This document shows, one piece after another, positions 23,261 to 34,901 of a stretch of 64,000 nucleotides of DNA. A program made the translations under genes and the position numbers. Every line of letters begins with the position of its first letter. The stretch's first letter is position 1. Source of the DNA: Icerya purchasi. Taxonomy: Eukaryota; Arthropoda; Insecta; Hemiptera; Monophlebidae. The notes under the pieces are model-generated. The model had not been told where the DNA came from. It did no database searches and saw only the letters and a program-made list of their open reading frames with translations. The stretch lies in contig CM077116.1 of NCBI GenBank assembly GCA_039619475.1, positions 380,332,760 through 380,396,759 on the forward strand. The letters run 5' to 3'.

Positions 23261-24239
23261 ACTGAGAAGAGATATACATATACTTTGTACCAGCTGGGTG
23301 AGGAATAAAAAGATAGAATAAGCGCGATAGATTTCGTAAATCCGAAGTACACTTATTTCAAAGTTACATTCTTATAAGTCCTCCTTCTGCACTGTGCTTA
23401 TCTTGTAACGCCTCATCACAGTGACCTACATCTTCTTGCCTTGTCCGCAGATCCTTGGTCAACCTCTTTGTTCCCATAATTTTGACTGATTCTTCTTGAA
23501 ACATGTTGAACTTTTTAATTTCATTCAGCACACCGACCTATTTTCCTAATTCTAATTCCCCCTCTTCTCGTGCCACCAAACAGAAATCAACGGCGAAGAC
23601 TTGTAAATAAACTAATGCAATAATTTTTGTAGTACAGACATTGCCAGGCACAAATTAAAATAAAAGTTTCCGAGTATTTGTCAGAAAAGAAAAACATGAA
23701 AATTAGTATGAAAAGTTATAATTTAAAAACACATCCGCCGAACTTCCCACATAATAACACACTAATATATACACCCTTTCCACCCAATTTAGATATTATA
23801 ACACGTGAATCATGAATTTCGTTAGCGGTTGGTTTTAAATCGACTTGCTTGACTATTAACGCGCTTCTATACTTAGTAGTGCGACGACAAAGCAACGGGG
23901 TAAAACTTCAAACTCCTCCATAGTAAATTGTCCTTGAAAGTGCATAATTGAATATTTTAACTTGCAAAGGTCGATGGTGAATGATAACGACGTTAAAGTT
24001 GAATTCAGCGCGAGAATGCGAAAACGCTTTTTATAAATGTAAAAAATTAATAATTTAATATCATAGTGATATCGGCGAACTTTAATTGTACACGTTCACC
24101 TAATCTCAAGTACGTCCGCAGACTTACATAGGCAAGACGATCGGAATTTACGTTGGAAAACATAGCGTACTCCTAGATAAGAGCAATTAAGTGGATCCCC
24201 GAAAACATGAGAATATAACGGGCACGTGAAATAATGTGT

Positions 24240-24299
24240 GATTAACCGAAATGCAAACATTCGCTTGCGTTCACTGGAATGTTCACATGCGGTTAATCG
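24240..24299. other. Imperfect 60-nt inverted repeat
   Basis: GATTAACCG (24240-24248) pairs with CGGTTAATC (24291-24299), and AACATTC (24256-24262) pairs with GAATGTT (24278-24284) around a 15-nt loop, with an internal mismatch region. It could be a small RNA hairpin or a dyad protein site; the evidence is fold symmetry only. Confidence 0.4.
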
Positions 24300-25358
24300 A
24301 CGTGATTATCGAATTGTTTATAAATTTCGATTTTTTTATTTCTTTCCTACAGTTCGCCGTTGTTCTATGATAATAGTAATTATTGTCGACCTCGGCAACA
24401 AGAGGTGAAATTATTATTGCGCGATGGACGCAGAGCGGATCACATTCACTGTATGCTGTATGAGACACGCGCGTGCACATATTACCATTAATCGACTACT
24501 GAAAGTTATCGACCTGGCTAAACTATCGATTTTTATCTCGAAATATTATTCGCTCCACTAGTTCTTTAGACGGGGAAAAAAAAAAAAAAGGAAAAAAGGA
24601 AAAAACAAATCGGCGGCGTACAAATGGCCTTAAGGTTTAACACAATAGTTAGTTTTCTGCAGGATATTATTGTTATGAATGCGATCCGCACGTGTTATGC
24701 AATAATAAATTGTGCGATCGCAAATGGGGCAGCCCCAACTCGGCTTTTATACGCATTCATTATCGTCAACTTATCATTATTATCATTATAATTGTGTAAG
24801 AAGCTAAACGATTAATAGACGGTTACTGCCAAAATCAAAGTCCGTTTATCTAACTTTGCGGTTATACATGTAGTACACAGATCGCTTTATCCAATACATG
24901 ATGTGATCTGCAATGTCGACTGGGGTATGAAAATTTTGTCATGACATAATTAAACGCACTACTATTCGAATTAGAGATACCGCAGCGGTGAAAGGCAATT
25001 TAATATAATAATAATTGCAAAGTCGATGATCGAATATATTCTCGTATACGCATGCTCACTACGAGTACAAAGTGGGAAAATTCGTTTACCATCGGCATCG
25101 AAATATAATTATTCATAAAGTTGCTCTAATTGAAAACTCGTACTTCCGGAGAAGAAAAACTTACTTACGTAAATCGGACAGATTTTTACAAATTTTTTTT
25201 TAAAGAACGAACTTTAAACAATCGGTATACGATAGTACACTTTTACCTTCATTCGAATCCGGTGCAAGCGATGATATCTACATTTTTCATGTAGGATCTT
25301 AACGGATTATTCCAATACCACTGACTAACTAACCAACGTTTGGTGGCTTTGGCACTAT

Positions 25359-25423
25359 CTCTTGAAACTTAAACTGTTGAAAGTGGAGCAGCCCTCAAGT
25401 TTCAACAATTTCATGCTGAAGAG
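25359..25423. other. Imperfect 65-nt hairpin, microRNA-precursor-like shape
   Basis: CTCTT at the left pairs with AAGAG at the right, and AAACTGTTGAAAGT (about 25370-25383) pairs with TCAAGTTTCAACAATTT (about 25394-25410) with few mismatches around a short loop. The internal loop near the base is asymmetric. Size and shape are near those of a pre-miRNA, but such folds also arise by chance in AT-rich DNA. Confidence 0.3.
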
Positions 25424-26994
25424 AGGTTTTTTTTTTATAAAGAAATCTATATAAAAAAAAAAAAAAAGATCTTATAGAATAATTTTATACAAAAATTGAT
25501 GCAAAGAAATTTTCATAAAGAAGTTTTCATTTTAATCGTGACGGGAAGCGCTGATATCGGTACCGCTAATTGACTTACTACCCCCATCGGCAGGGATGTC
25601 TTACTCCAGTAGTCGTTTAACAATGTCCGAGTCCTATATTGTTTTCATTCGCAACCCTTTTTTTTTTTTTAATTCCATTAAAATCTGTTCACTTGTTGTA
25701 ACTGAAATCACCGGCGTGTTCGTTCAGAGGGCTGTTTTCCTGTCAATCGATTTGCATTTTTTACCAAATAAATCGTAGCACGGCAGTCTAAAATTAGATC
25801 AACACCAAATTTATTTGCATACGCATATTTACTTATTACATCAAATAGTCCAATCCGTGCAAGGTGATTAAGCAATACCCAAATCGGGTGGCACGAGGAG
25901 AAGAATAATTTCGATGCAAAAAGAAAAAAAAAAAACCTTTAAACATACATGTAAACAGATATATTTTATTCGCGGAAGATATAAATCTGAAATAGAAATG
26001 TAGGTATCAATAAAATTCAGTAGTGAACATAAACATAAAAATACAAGAAAAACCATAAAATAAAAGTGAATTAAAAAATGCTACAAATCTCTCCGTGTTT
26101 TATTACCTTTATGCATTTTAATTACTTATACGATAATATATATTAATTACAACGTAATTCTTAGGCTACCCCCATACGAAAAAATGTCCCAATTTTATGT
26201 AATGTTTGTTATATTTTATAGGATTTTTGTTATTGTTATTTAAAAAATGTCACAATTTTATGTAACGAAATATGTAATGAAAAATGTAATGAAACACTAT
26301 CTTAATTTTATGTAATGAAAGTTAAATGTTACTATAGGATTTTTGTGATTATGTTTTGTTTTTCTTTTTGTGTTGATGCCAGTAAAAAACACGTTGTAAA
26401 TTTTGATCATTTTATACAAAGTATTTCCTTGCGAGGCCAAAATGGCCGAGTTTATATGTATATATATATATATATATATGTTTCTGCCCAGATCATTGTG
26501 AGACCCGCTACATCAAGCGGACCACCTCAGACCCGGGCTTATTTGAAGTGCTAGAATAACAAAATTATGTTTTTTGTAATGTAATTATTTTACAATTATG
26601 TCTGCACCGTTTTACGTATCCAACGTAACACATTACATAACGGTTTAAACGTTGCATTTGTCGAAAAGAATTCACCAGTATCAAAAATTATTCGATAAAT
26701 TCCAACATAGCGGTAATTTTCCAACATCAACAGAATGTATTCATCTGGACTTCCAGATAATCCGCCTGGACGACTGAGATGGAAGTGATGCCGGGACGCT
26801 CTCCCGATTACCTAACAGCTGAAAAAGTTCACGCACAATGTATCTCCTTTCCAACATATTAGTTCTTCGTTTTTAGTTACTAGTATCTCAGTTTTCTTAT
26901 TGGAGACAATAAATTAACATTAAATTTAAGTTTTAAGATCACTGTTCTTTATGGTAATATTACCGGTAGAATAAATAAGAAAAACGAAACTTCC

Positions 26995-27110
26995 TAATGC
27001 AAACAGTGCAGTAAAGAAAATGCAGCGCACGTGCTTATTGTAGATGAAGCGTGTGTTATAATTGGCGCGAATATCGGAACTCGTTCTTAGAGCTTATATG
27101 TGTAAAACGG
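26995..27110 (+). pseudogene. Possible LINE C-terminal Cys/His fragment
   Basis: The plus frame reads CKQCSKENAAHVLIVDEACV, which resembles the CxxC...H...C/E pattern that ends many LINE ORF2 proteins. It is short, isolated and without an adjoining RT that I can read, so it is a weak call. Confidence 0.3.
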
Positions 27111-27314
27111 ATTTTCAGCGGAACTGACTAGTCATCGGGGCCATTTTGGGTTGAAGCGAGGGTTACATTTCATTATAATATTAGTTATCTCGATTAATAA
27201 ACTAATGAGTAACCAGCGGAACTTAATGAACTGAAAAATTTTAAAAGAATCACTGGTTTCGGATTAAACAGTGGCATTTAAATTACTTCATTAACATGGA
27301 GGTAGTTTATAGTA

Positions 27315-27689
27315 TTATAATATCATTTCGTCCAGTGTTTCAATAAGACTGCGCGGTAGCGACTTCCCTAGGCGCTTCCGTACCGGAAATTTTTTTAAAA
27401 GAACGCCCTCGTACAAGATCTGCAGCAACGAGTTAAAAGAGACGGGTTTGATGCGGAACCGTCGTTGGAACGCGTCTAAATGAATTGAAAGATTTCGAAA
27501 ACCCAGCACGATCTCAAAGAGATGTTCTGGGTCGATTATATCGCGTAAAGCGGCGCGCCGGTGGAACCAAATGACGATCAAGCTATAGCACGCATCTCCG
27601 TTGATACACGATTGCACCTCGCATTCGCTTATAAAATAATCTACCGCGAGAAAATTAATGCATAACCGGAAGATTGAGGCTTTTCGCAA
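27315..27689 (-). CDS. Unidentified open frame, possibly a host exon
   Basis: A 124-codon open frame ending in TAA on the minus strand. It begins directly after a stop with TTG and contains no Met until its end, so if it is real it must be an internal or terminal exon. A plausible acceptor (pyrimidine-rich run, then GGTAG) lies near 27648-27660. The product is charged and leucine-rich, with segments DPEHLFEIVLGFRNLSIHLD, FQRRFRIKPVSFNSLL and ending LPRSLIETLDEMIL. I recognise no family. Its length is notable for DNA this AT-rich, and the segment is richer in GC than its surroundings. It could still be chance. Confidence 0.25.
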   Translation of the reverse strand: MRKASIFRLCINFLAVDYFISECEVQSCINGDACYSLIVIWFHRRAALRDIIDPEHLFEIVLGFRNLSIHLDAFQRRFRIKPVSFNSLLQILYEGVLLKKFPVRKRLGKSLPRSLIETLDEMIL

Positions 27690-27699
27690 TTAATTTCGC

Positions 27700-28465
27700 G
27701 CGTTTCCTTTTCAGTTAATCGGCAAACTGTTTTAGGTTTCCGTTCTATTCGTTATAAAAATTTCCAATTCGTTCTTTGTTTTATCTCGATACCTGATCAT
27801 GGTAAATCAAGACGTCCGATTAAAAATCACCCAGCACTCTTAATTAGCAGGCTACGTCTATCATCCCGTCCACAAAAATTATTAATATATTTAAACTATG
27901 CGAACCACAAAATTTTATCAAGCACGCAGAGGCAGACCTAGAAACACAAATTTCGGACAAGCATATGCTGGTTGCGATGAAAGTACCGTTTACAGCGTAC
28001 AGCAGAGAATACCTGATTATCAGTGTGTATGTATAGCGCGATAGCTAGGTAAACGTGGAAAAATCCGTCAAGAAAATACTCTATTACTTTCGGAATCTTC
28101 ATAAGAGCATACTCGTGCGCGACAGATCACGCTAACTGACGCTCATCAAGCGCATTTACGAAATTAGCTGAAAAAAAATTAAACGATAATACTCAAAATC
28201 ACTAAAAACAAATTACGAATAGCCGTAGAAAAATATAAAAAACTATACGTACCAACTACCGTTAGCGAGAACAAAGATGGGGGAGCAAACGGACAAATAT
28301 GTCATAACTCAGATTTGAAATATCTAAAAAATAATAGAGACGGAAAAGTAGGGAAAGTCAAAGAAAAATAATACAGGAATGGCTTCAGGAAGAAGGAAAT
28401 GTTAAATAATAAGCGTAAAATAAGAGAATGTAGGTGAATACACACATGGCTGTTTGTTAAAACTG
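27700..28465. other. Non-coding AT-rich DNA
   Basis: Nothing recognisable. Confidence 0.4.
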
Positions 28466-28608
28466 TATAATAAAAACCAATTTCAATAACAAATAAATAT
28501 AAGGGTTAAAATAATTTATAACAATAAATAAGATATTTATTTAATTTATTATTATAAGTTATTTTTACCCCTGATATTTGTTTGTAATTGAAGTTGGTTT
28601 TTATTATA
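28466..28608. mobile_element. Palindromic MITE-like element (143 bp)
   Basis: The two halves are near-perfect reverse complements. The left begins TATAATAAAAACCAATTTCA and the right ends with the matching TTGGTTTTTATTATA; internally, AAATAAATATAAGGGTT pairs with ACCCCTGATATTTGTTT with few mismatches. The arms are about 65-70 bp, meeting at an AT-rich centre. Full-length palindromes of this size are typical of non-autonomous DNA transposons with long terminal repeats, such as mariner-like MITEs that duplicate TA. The superfamily is inferred only from the TA-rich ends. Confidence 0.7.
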
Positions 28609-29509
28609 AAATAAGAAAATGCGCAGCAATAAGTAAAGAAATATATGGATTATCAAGCAAAAGAAAATAAATTACAGTTATATCGATAAGTTCAAAATTA
28701 GATTAAGATGTACGTAGTGGATATTACACGAAGACATGTATATGGATAAGTTAAGTTATAATGTTATAATGCTTAAATATGAAATAATTCGAGCTTGACG
28801 AAAGTAACCATTCTAATTTTTCAAAAAAATATATATACATTAAAAAATACAGAAAAAAACCAGAAAGAAGCAACAAAAAGAACTAGTGATGATACTTTAA
28901 TTGTATAGCGGAATATAATGAAAATTAGTAGGCCATTTTTAACGAAATATTACAGAACGTAGAAGACGCGAAAATATTAAATACCACAGAATACACAATA
29001 GTAGTCCAAGAAAGAGATATTCAAGAAGAAAATTATTATGGAATACAAAAAAAAAGGCCAAAACTGAAAAACCGTAGTATTCCAAAAATCGTAAACTTTC
29101 AAAAAATTATACTTCCGCGAATAAAATGATACGGTAAAGTAACGGCATTTAATCGAGAACGAAGACAGTTTACGAATATTCACGGATCCGTTTGGTGATT
29201 TATGCGAGAACTGCCGATGAAACTTCCTTGGGAATTCCAGCAATTGTATAGAAATTTCCGGAACTCCGCGTGAAATTCAGAAATTTCGAAACAAGTCGTA
29301 AGAAATTCTGAAAGAACTACATGAATTTCAATTTTTGATTTCGATCAGTCGTAGCAGCTCACTGGGGGGACATATAGTGCACATTTTTTGGAAAATATGA
29401 TAAAAACCGTAACAGACAATGTAAACTACTAAGAAAATACTGATGAATTACAGATCTGACATCCTCTGAAACTGTTTGTAGTTGCCTTCGCTTTTGTAAA
29501 AACTTGCAT
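28609..29509. other. Non-coding A-rich DNA
   Basis: No recognised gene. A minus-strand 88-codon frame at 28977-29243 looks like low-complexity Phe-rich sequence. Confidence 0.4.
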
Positions 29510-30310
29510 CGAGAATCAAAGGGTATGAACATGGACGAAGAAAAAACTTAATCGCTTGATGATATTACGCTAATTAGTAATAATACCGACGATTTACAAG
29601 ACATGGTACTGTGTGTAAAGTTGATAATAAACATTAATAAAACCAGAAATTATGACAAATACGTTGTATCAAATCGAAATCAAAAGAGACGAAAACAAAA
29701 TATTAGAACAGGTTAACGAGTACGTTTAGCTGGTCAGCTAATTACCGCACGGATAAAGAAGCAATGCGAACATAAATTGAAAAAAGCTCTCGTGAGTAAC
29801 TTTTGATAGGCTTAGTAATAAATTCAAAAATAGAAGCATACCGAGAAAAAAAAAAAGGAAAAAAAAAAAAGAAAGCGGTCGAACAGTACATCCGCTACTG
29901 ATATATGGAGCAAAAACGTGGTGTCTTATTAAGTATACTATTAGGAAACTCGCAGAAGAAGGTTTTTAAACGATCAATATTTAAGTTATCAGTCAGGAAA
30001 CGCAACATGTAGATAAGATATCAGACCAGAGTGACAAACGTAACAGAATGCGTAGCCCTTTGATAGATTAGAAAAAATTAATACAGTCAACTCTGAGAAA
30101 AAGCATTGCGGATGACCGCGCACCAGATGGCCGAACGACGTACAGAAAGTAGCGGGGAAATGAAGAGGACTCTTAAATTCGATACAGATCGAATGAAAAG
30201 AGTGATCGCTTGCATGGGTCTGCGGATCGTGTAAACGAACCGTGATCTTCAGCAAAAATTTGAAAAACTTCATCTTATTATATGCAAACACTGTCAACCC
30301 TTATGTTAAT
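29510..30310 (+). pseudogene. LINE reverse-transcriptase 3' half, relic
   Basis: Near 29555 the plus strand reads LDDITLISNNTDDLQDMVL, a catalytic [YF]ADD-type block with the first residues changed. Then, in shifting frames, come INKTR, NEYVxLGQLIT, YGAKTWCLI (a typical thumb block), MTDDRW and MGLRIV. The order matches the C-terminal half of the LINE group annotated as endonuclease-reverse transcriptase in insects. Many stops and frameshifts are present, so this is an old copy. The 5' half and the poly(A) tail are not seen. Confidence 0.65.
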
Positions 30311-31139
30311 ACCCGGGGGTACCCACTGTCGTGTATTTACACAATTAAAAATTGAAAAAGTGAAAATTTTTTTTGAGCTTCTAAATCGCCCTTATTTAGC
30401 TCAAAATCAAACAAAATTATAAGCTCGATTTAGTTATTTTTTTTTGTTTCAGTAGCAAAAATTATACTAAACTTAAGCCATCGCTCTGTTACCACCCACG
30501 GTATCCGGGTATCTCCACGACATATATTTTTACTTAAAACATTGAAAATTATTTTTCGTTACGTATACAGGGCAATTTTTATTGCAAATATAAAAGAGCA
30601 CAATAATTATGTTTATAAAATATTATTATTTATCAATATATATATATATATATTATTTCTAAAAGATGTTTTTTCATATCTTCTTTAATTCTTTATCAAA
30701 ATTAATGAATCAAACGTTATTTTAAATCTTATGTTCCTCGCTATTGATGAAAAATAGTCATATTTTTTTAAATTAATGTTTTCATAAAAAAAAATAAATT
30801 AAACAAAGTTAATGTTAACCCTAACATTCTATCAACTAAATAATTCTTATAAATTATTACTAGCTGCGTAATAATAAAGATCAAATAGTATAATAATGTG
30901 GAAATAAGTAAAGCAAAGTCTTTATTACAATACATTACAGCGCAAGTATTATCTATCAACTAAATAATATAGTGATAAATAAATATATAAATTAAATCAA
31001 CTTTTATTCGTAAATCAATGCAATGAATTAAATCAAGTAATTACTTTTGCATCACCCGTAAATGTTGAATAGAAATGAATTTCTATCTTTTGTATTTCAG
31101 GTCATTGTTATAAATTCTTATATATTATTATTATAAACT
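30311..31139. other. Non-coding AT-rich DNA
   Basis: Very AT-rich with a TA microsatellite near 30637-30652. CCCGGG-containing short motifs at about 30311-30330 and 30493-30520 may be ends of a small repeat, but no clear terminal inverted repeats could be matched. Confidence 0.4.
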
Positions 31140-31700
31140 TACGTATAACGCCGAAAGACACAACCGGCAGACCAGGAGGAAGACCTCGAACCAGAGGGTG
31201 TAGTACCACACCATTAGAACCTATCACAGATCGCAGAAGGAGAAATTCCAGAAGTGATGAACAGAGACAACTTCAACTTCAGAAAAAAAGAGAAGATTAG
31301 CGTAATCGCAGGCAAGATAGATTCAGGCAACAATTACGGCAAGATAACAACTTTGTGTCATCCTCTTACCTACTTAACCTCCATCAACATATTAGTACGA
31401 ATAGACAATTGTATAATCTTTCAAAAACATATTGTTCTGCCCGTTTTTTTCCTAAAGATAATGAAGTGCAAACAACACATAGTGTCGGTGATTTGGACAA
31501 AAAATGCGCACATTGCGCTGCAAAATTATTCACAGAGGAGTTCATTAACAATTCATCGAACATATGTTACCACAAAGGAAAGATCGAGTTAGAGCCCATT
31601 AAAGTTTGTGAAGAGCTTCAACAATTATATTATACTATTTGCTCTTTATTATTACGATATTATGCGAAATATTCGCATCGGTCAGCTAGTTACATTTAAT
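31140..31700 (+). pseudogene. Helitron Rep-helicase N-terminal fragment, relic
   Basis: In one frame (with one internal stop at about 31299) the plus strand reads TTGRPGGRPRTRGC, an Arg/Gln-rich segment (RRRRNSRSDEQRQLQLQKK), then HSVGDLDKKCAHCAAKLF, a spacer, ICYHKGKIELEP and CEELQQLYY. The pattern 'G.l...C.hC.A..f..E...., CChkGKv.L.p...., L..L' is the N-terminal zinc-finger region of Helitron replicase-helicase proteins, which is preceded by a basic Arg/Gln-rich segment. The Rep and helicase domains are absent. I see no Helitron 3' hairpin/CTRR end. The call rests on motif order by eye. Confidence 0.6.
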
Positions 31701-31811
31701 ATATTTTATAATATTTACTGAATGTTCGTCACAAACAGGAACTTGACCAACGGTGCAACTCTTACGTGTTTTTCGTCGTCTTTTTGTCGTTAATTTATAA
31801 TATATATATAA

Positions 31812-32226
31812 CAGGCAAGGCCGTGTCTACGGGGAAATTTTTTGGGGTTAACCCCCTTCCACCCCATGAGAACTGAAATAGTTATTATAAATACACAAAA
31901 ATCTGGGGAAAAAAAACAAAAATTTAAAATAAATATTGATGATTTTTTAAGGTGTTCTTACCTTTAAAAGAAAAAAGAAAAAATATGATCTATATTTTTA
32001 GGTACTTCATTAATATATTATGCAAAATTTTTTATTCCTAGTTTATGTAATTTTTATTAATATTCACATACGGAGTAATTCATCTATGTAAATTATTAAT
32101 ATACAAATCAAAATGATGGAAATTATTAATAGTATGAATATTAGTGAATGTATTGTTATTTATAAAATAAATATGCGAAGAAAATTTTCACCTCCCCCAA
32201 CCGTCAAAATTTTGGTCACGGGCCTG
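31812..32226. mobile_element. Candidate hAT-like non-autonomous element (about 415 bp)
   Basis: The left end CAGGCAAGGCCGTG and the right end CACGGGCCTG are imperfect inverted repeats, each followed inward by G/C runs (GGGGTTAACCCCC on the left, CTCCCCCAACC on the right). CAGG...CCTG ends with a G-rich subterminal region are common in hAT-type MITEs. No clear 8-bp target duplication was found, which weakens the call. Confidence 0.35.
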
Positions 32227-33329
32227 GTAATAGGAACCAATGATCCTTTTCCTTCTTGTTATGTCTCACTCAACCGATAGACCAGCAATTTCTGTAGTGT
32301 TCTTTTTGTATTTCCCCCATTCGCGAAGACGATCTTAATTAACCAGAACAAAAAAAAAAAAAAGAAAAAAACACAATTCATCGATACATATGTATACTCG
32401 TAACAATAATTTAATACGATCTTAATGTCCGGGTGTGTATAGGATTGCTGAGAATTTCACTATAAATATTCAAAAAAAAAAAAAAAAAAGAAAAAAGGTC
32501 CCTTCGATTACACACATACACATTCCGTTAACGTAACGATGAACGCATTATATACAAATTTAACATAAATTATCGACAATAATAACTATAAGTTCACATA
32601 TCAACGCTTTCGAATGGCATCTCCTAATAATACGACTGGGGGGGGGGGGACTAGCGTGACTAGGTAAATCAGAATTTTAACGTAAATATATGTATATTTG
32701 GAGTAACAACGAGGTACGGAGTACAGATGTTATAAATTAAAACTTGCTCGTTAATTTTTTTCTTTGTTATCCTCCGAAATGCTACGCTACCACCGCTGTC
32801 TTCCTGGATTGCTGTCTTCTCCAGCTATCGGTACTTTTGCACGGCTATGTGATTTAGACCGCGTACATATTCGGCTCGCGCTTACAGTTTCATAAAGATG
32901 ATTTAATAATCCGGTACGTACTTGTGAACGACCAAATGCGAAGGGAAGAAATACGTTACACAACGAAAATTGCATCCTGTTAAATTAATCAAATCTACAT
33001 TAATTTTGCTTTCGGAAACAGGTGTTAACAAAAACGTGCTTTTCCACCACGCCAAAACATTACCCACTCGCTAGACGAGAATTGTTATCATCTTCATATC
33101 ATCGTTGCCGGCTCTCGTTGTTTCCCGTCAACTACTAGTTCAACATAGTGTTGCTACCTGTGATCTAACATTTCTTATCAGCTTATAACCGAACGGAAAC
33201 ACAACAATAGCTACTATTTGACGACCTATACTGTTTTCAGTTGAAATTTTAGTCGTGTGGTTGCGCATCAGGCATTCGGTATACTAGCTTCAATCCAATG
33301 ATTATGCTTAGCTAGTTCTTCACTCGATC
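32227..33329. other. Non-coding DNA
   Basis: It contains poly(A) tracts (32348-32370, 32466-32498), a G run at 32638-32649, and a 62-codon minus frame at 32787-32975 without a recognisable domain. Confidence 0.4.
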
Positions 33330-34139
33330 GCCGCATACCGTATTTGGCGCCATATAATTCTAAGGCAACTTGCGGAACGGGGAATAAAAGGAAACTTATA
33401 TAAATTTGTCAAACAGTTCCTTACAGATAGAACCTTTCAAGTACGGATCCAGGACATTTTATCACAGCCAACTACTCAAGAAAACGGAACCCCGCAGGGA
33501 TCAAATATTAGCCCTACCCTGTTCATAATCGGTATATCTGATTTGCAACATTTAATTGAGGCTCCAGTAAAATACGGCATATTTGCAGACGATCTTCATA
33601 TTTACATCACCACTAAAAATATATATAATGTCGAGAAACTACTACAAAAAAAAAAAATTAACAACATTTTGGAATGGGCCACAGATCGAGGACTTTCACT
33701 TTCAAACGAAAAAACTGAATGCATAATTTTCTCCAACAAAAAACAAATTCCTTCCACCGTCGATCTAAAACTTGGAAATATTCCCATTAAAACATCCAAT
33801 ACTATAAAAATTCTGGGAATGCGGTTCGACCAGAAAATGACCTGGAAAAGACACATCGAAGAGCTGAAAATAAAAAGCCAAAATCCCTTAAATATTATAA
33901 AAATGGTAGCTCATAGAAACTGGGGATCAGATCGCAAATACTTGGAAATTTTATATAGTTCTCTGGTGCGTTCAAAAATAGATTACGGGGCCATAGTGTA
34001 CGATAGTGCTAAGAAAGCTGAACTTCAAAAACTGAATGTCATTCAAAACAAGGCGATACGATTAATTACTGGAACCTTTATATTCGAGCCCAGTACAAAG
34101 TCTGCATGTAGAAACAAACGTACTTCCGCTAGTCCATAG
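33330..34139 (+). pseudogene. Jockey-type LINE reverse transcriptase, 5'-truncated
   Basis: The plus frame opens near 33330 (YRIWRHIILRQLAERGIKG) and gives NGTPQGSNISPTLFIIGISD, the catalytic box FADD at 33582-33593, GLSLSNEKTECIIFSNKK, IKILGMRFDQKMTWKRHIEE and a YSSLVRSKIDYGAIVYDSA thumb block. These are well-kept RT blocks 4 to 7 of Jockey/I-type LINEs. The endonuclease and first RT blocks are missing at the 5' end, as expected from truncated reverse transcription. A frameshift near 34085 ends this frame at 34139 and the protein continues in the next. Confidence 0.85.
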
Positions 34140-34770
34140 AAGAATGGTACTCTGCTTGAAATATTTCATAAACCTCTCCTATCGCAAACTAGTGCCTACC
34201 TACAAAAATACCTATAATCCAAAGTACGTCGAACTATACGCAACCAAAACTAAAAAACCGAAACCAGTTGGCATCAGATGTAGATTATACTTTGAAGAAT
34301 TAAACTACAACCCTCGAACCAGACTAAACCACCTAACAAACCTACCTTTGGAAACCCAAAAAAGACTATTAAAGTCTGAATCCAAAAATGTTACAACCTC
34401 GGTGGAAAATCTATGGCAGGCAGAACGGGACGCAACAAACAATAATAAACTTTACGAAATAAAACCAAATATCGGAATGTGGAAGTCCTCGTATAGGACG
34501 TCAAGAAAAGAGGAAACTATTCTAGCCAGACTACGAATTGGACATTGCCTCCTCACGCACTCGTACTTACTAAGTCGGACACCAGCCCCATATTGCGATC
34601 AATGTAGAGTTCAAATCACAATTCAGCACATTCTACTGGAATGCAGAATTTACACAAATCAAAGATACAGACACTTTGGCTCGGAACCAAAGGTTACAGA
34701 GATGCTTGGAGAAAATGCTGACTCTGTCTTCAACTACTTGCAAGACTGTAGTATAATTAATCTAGTATAG
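34085..34770 (+). pseudogene. Jockey-type LINE C-terminal region
   Basis: Continues the RT frame after an indel: VLCLKYFINLSYRKLVPTYK, then LYFEELNYNPRTRLNHLTNL, YRTSRKEETILARLRIGHCL, and a terminal zinc-knuckle-like CDQC...HILLEC (about 34600-34655), ending with a stop at 34768-34770. In related elements an RNase H domain lies between the first two segments and the 'RLRIGH' block. Here only about 60 residues separate them and no acidic RNase H motifs are visible, so RNase H is either absent from this family or deleted in this copy. Confidence 0.8.
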
Positions 34771-34901
34771 CGATTATAAATGTACTCAATACTCGATATA
34801 AACTCCGTATATTATATTTAAATTGTTGTAAATCTATACTCGCGTCGCAAATAACCATATTGGTTGCGCGACGTTAAATAAAAATATTTAAAAAAAAAAA
34901 A
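34771..34901 (+). other. LINE 3' UTR with polyadenylation signal and poly(A) tail
   Basis: AATAAA at 34878-34883 lies eight bases before an 11-nt A run (34891-34901). This marks the 3' end of the Jockey-type insertion. The short, nearly pure tail suggests a fairly recent insertion compared with other LINEs here. Confidence 0.75.

Larger units (their letters stand above)
23261..26994. other. Mostly unique non-coding DNA
   Basis: No protein family recognised. The interval from about 23.8 to 25.4 kb is less repetitive and richer in short palindromes and AT-rich homeodomain-like motifs; two hairpins are listed separately. From 26.17 to 26.33 kb there are four loose repeats of CAATTTTATGTAATG-like sequence, followed by a TA microsatellite near 26458-26479. 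Confidence 0.45.

Noticed and set aside
25240..25275. TTCGAATCC near 25253 considered as a tRNA T-arm
   Set aside because: No acceptor, D-arm or anticodon arm can be fitted around it. No tRNA or rRNA gene was found in the window.
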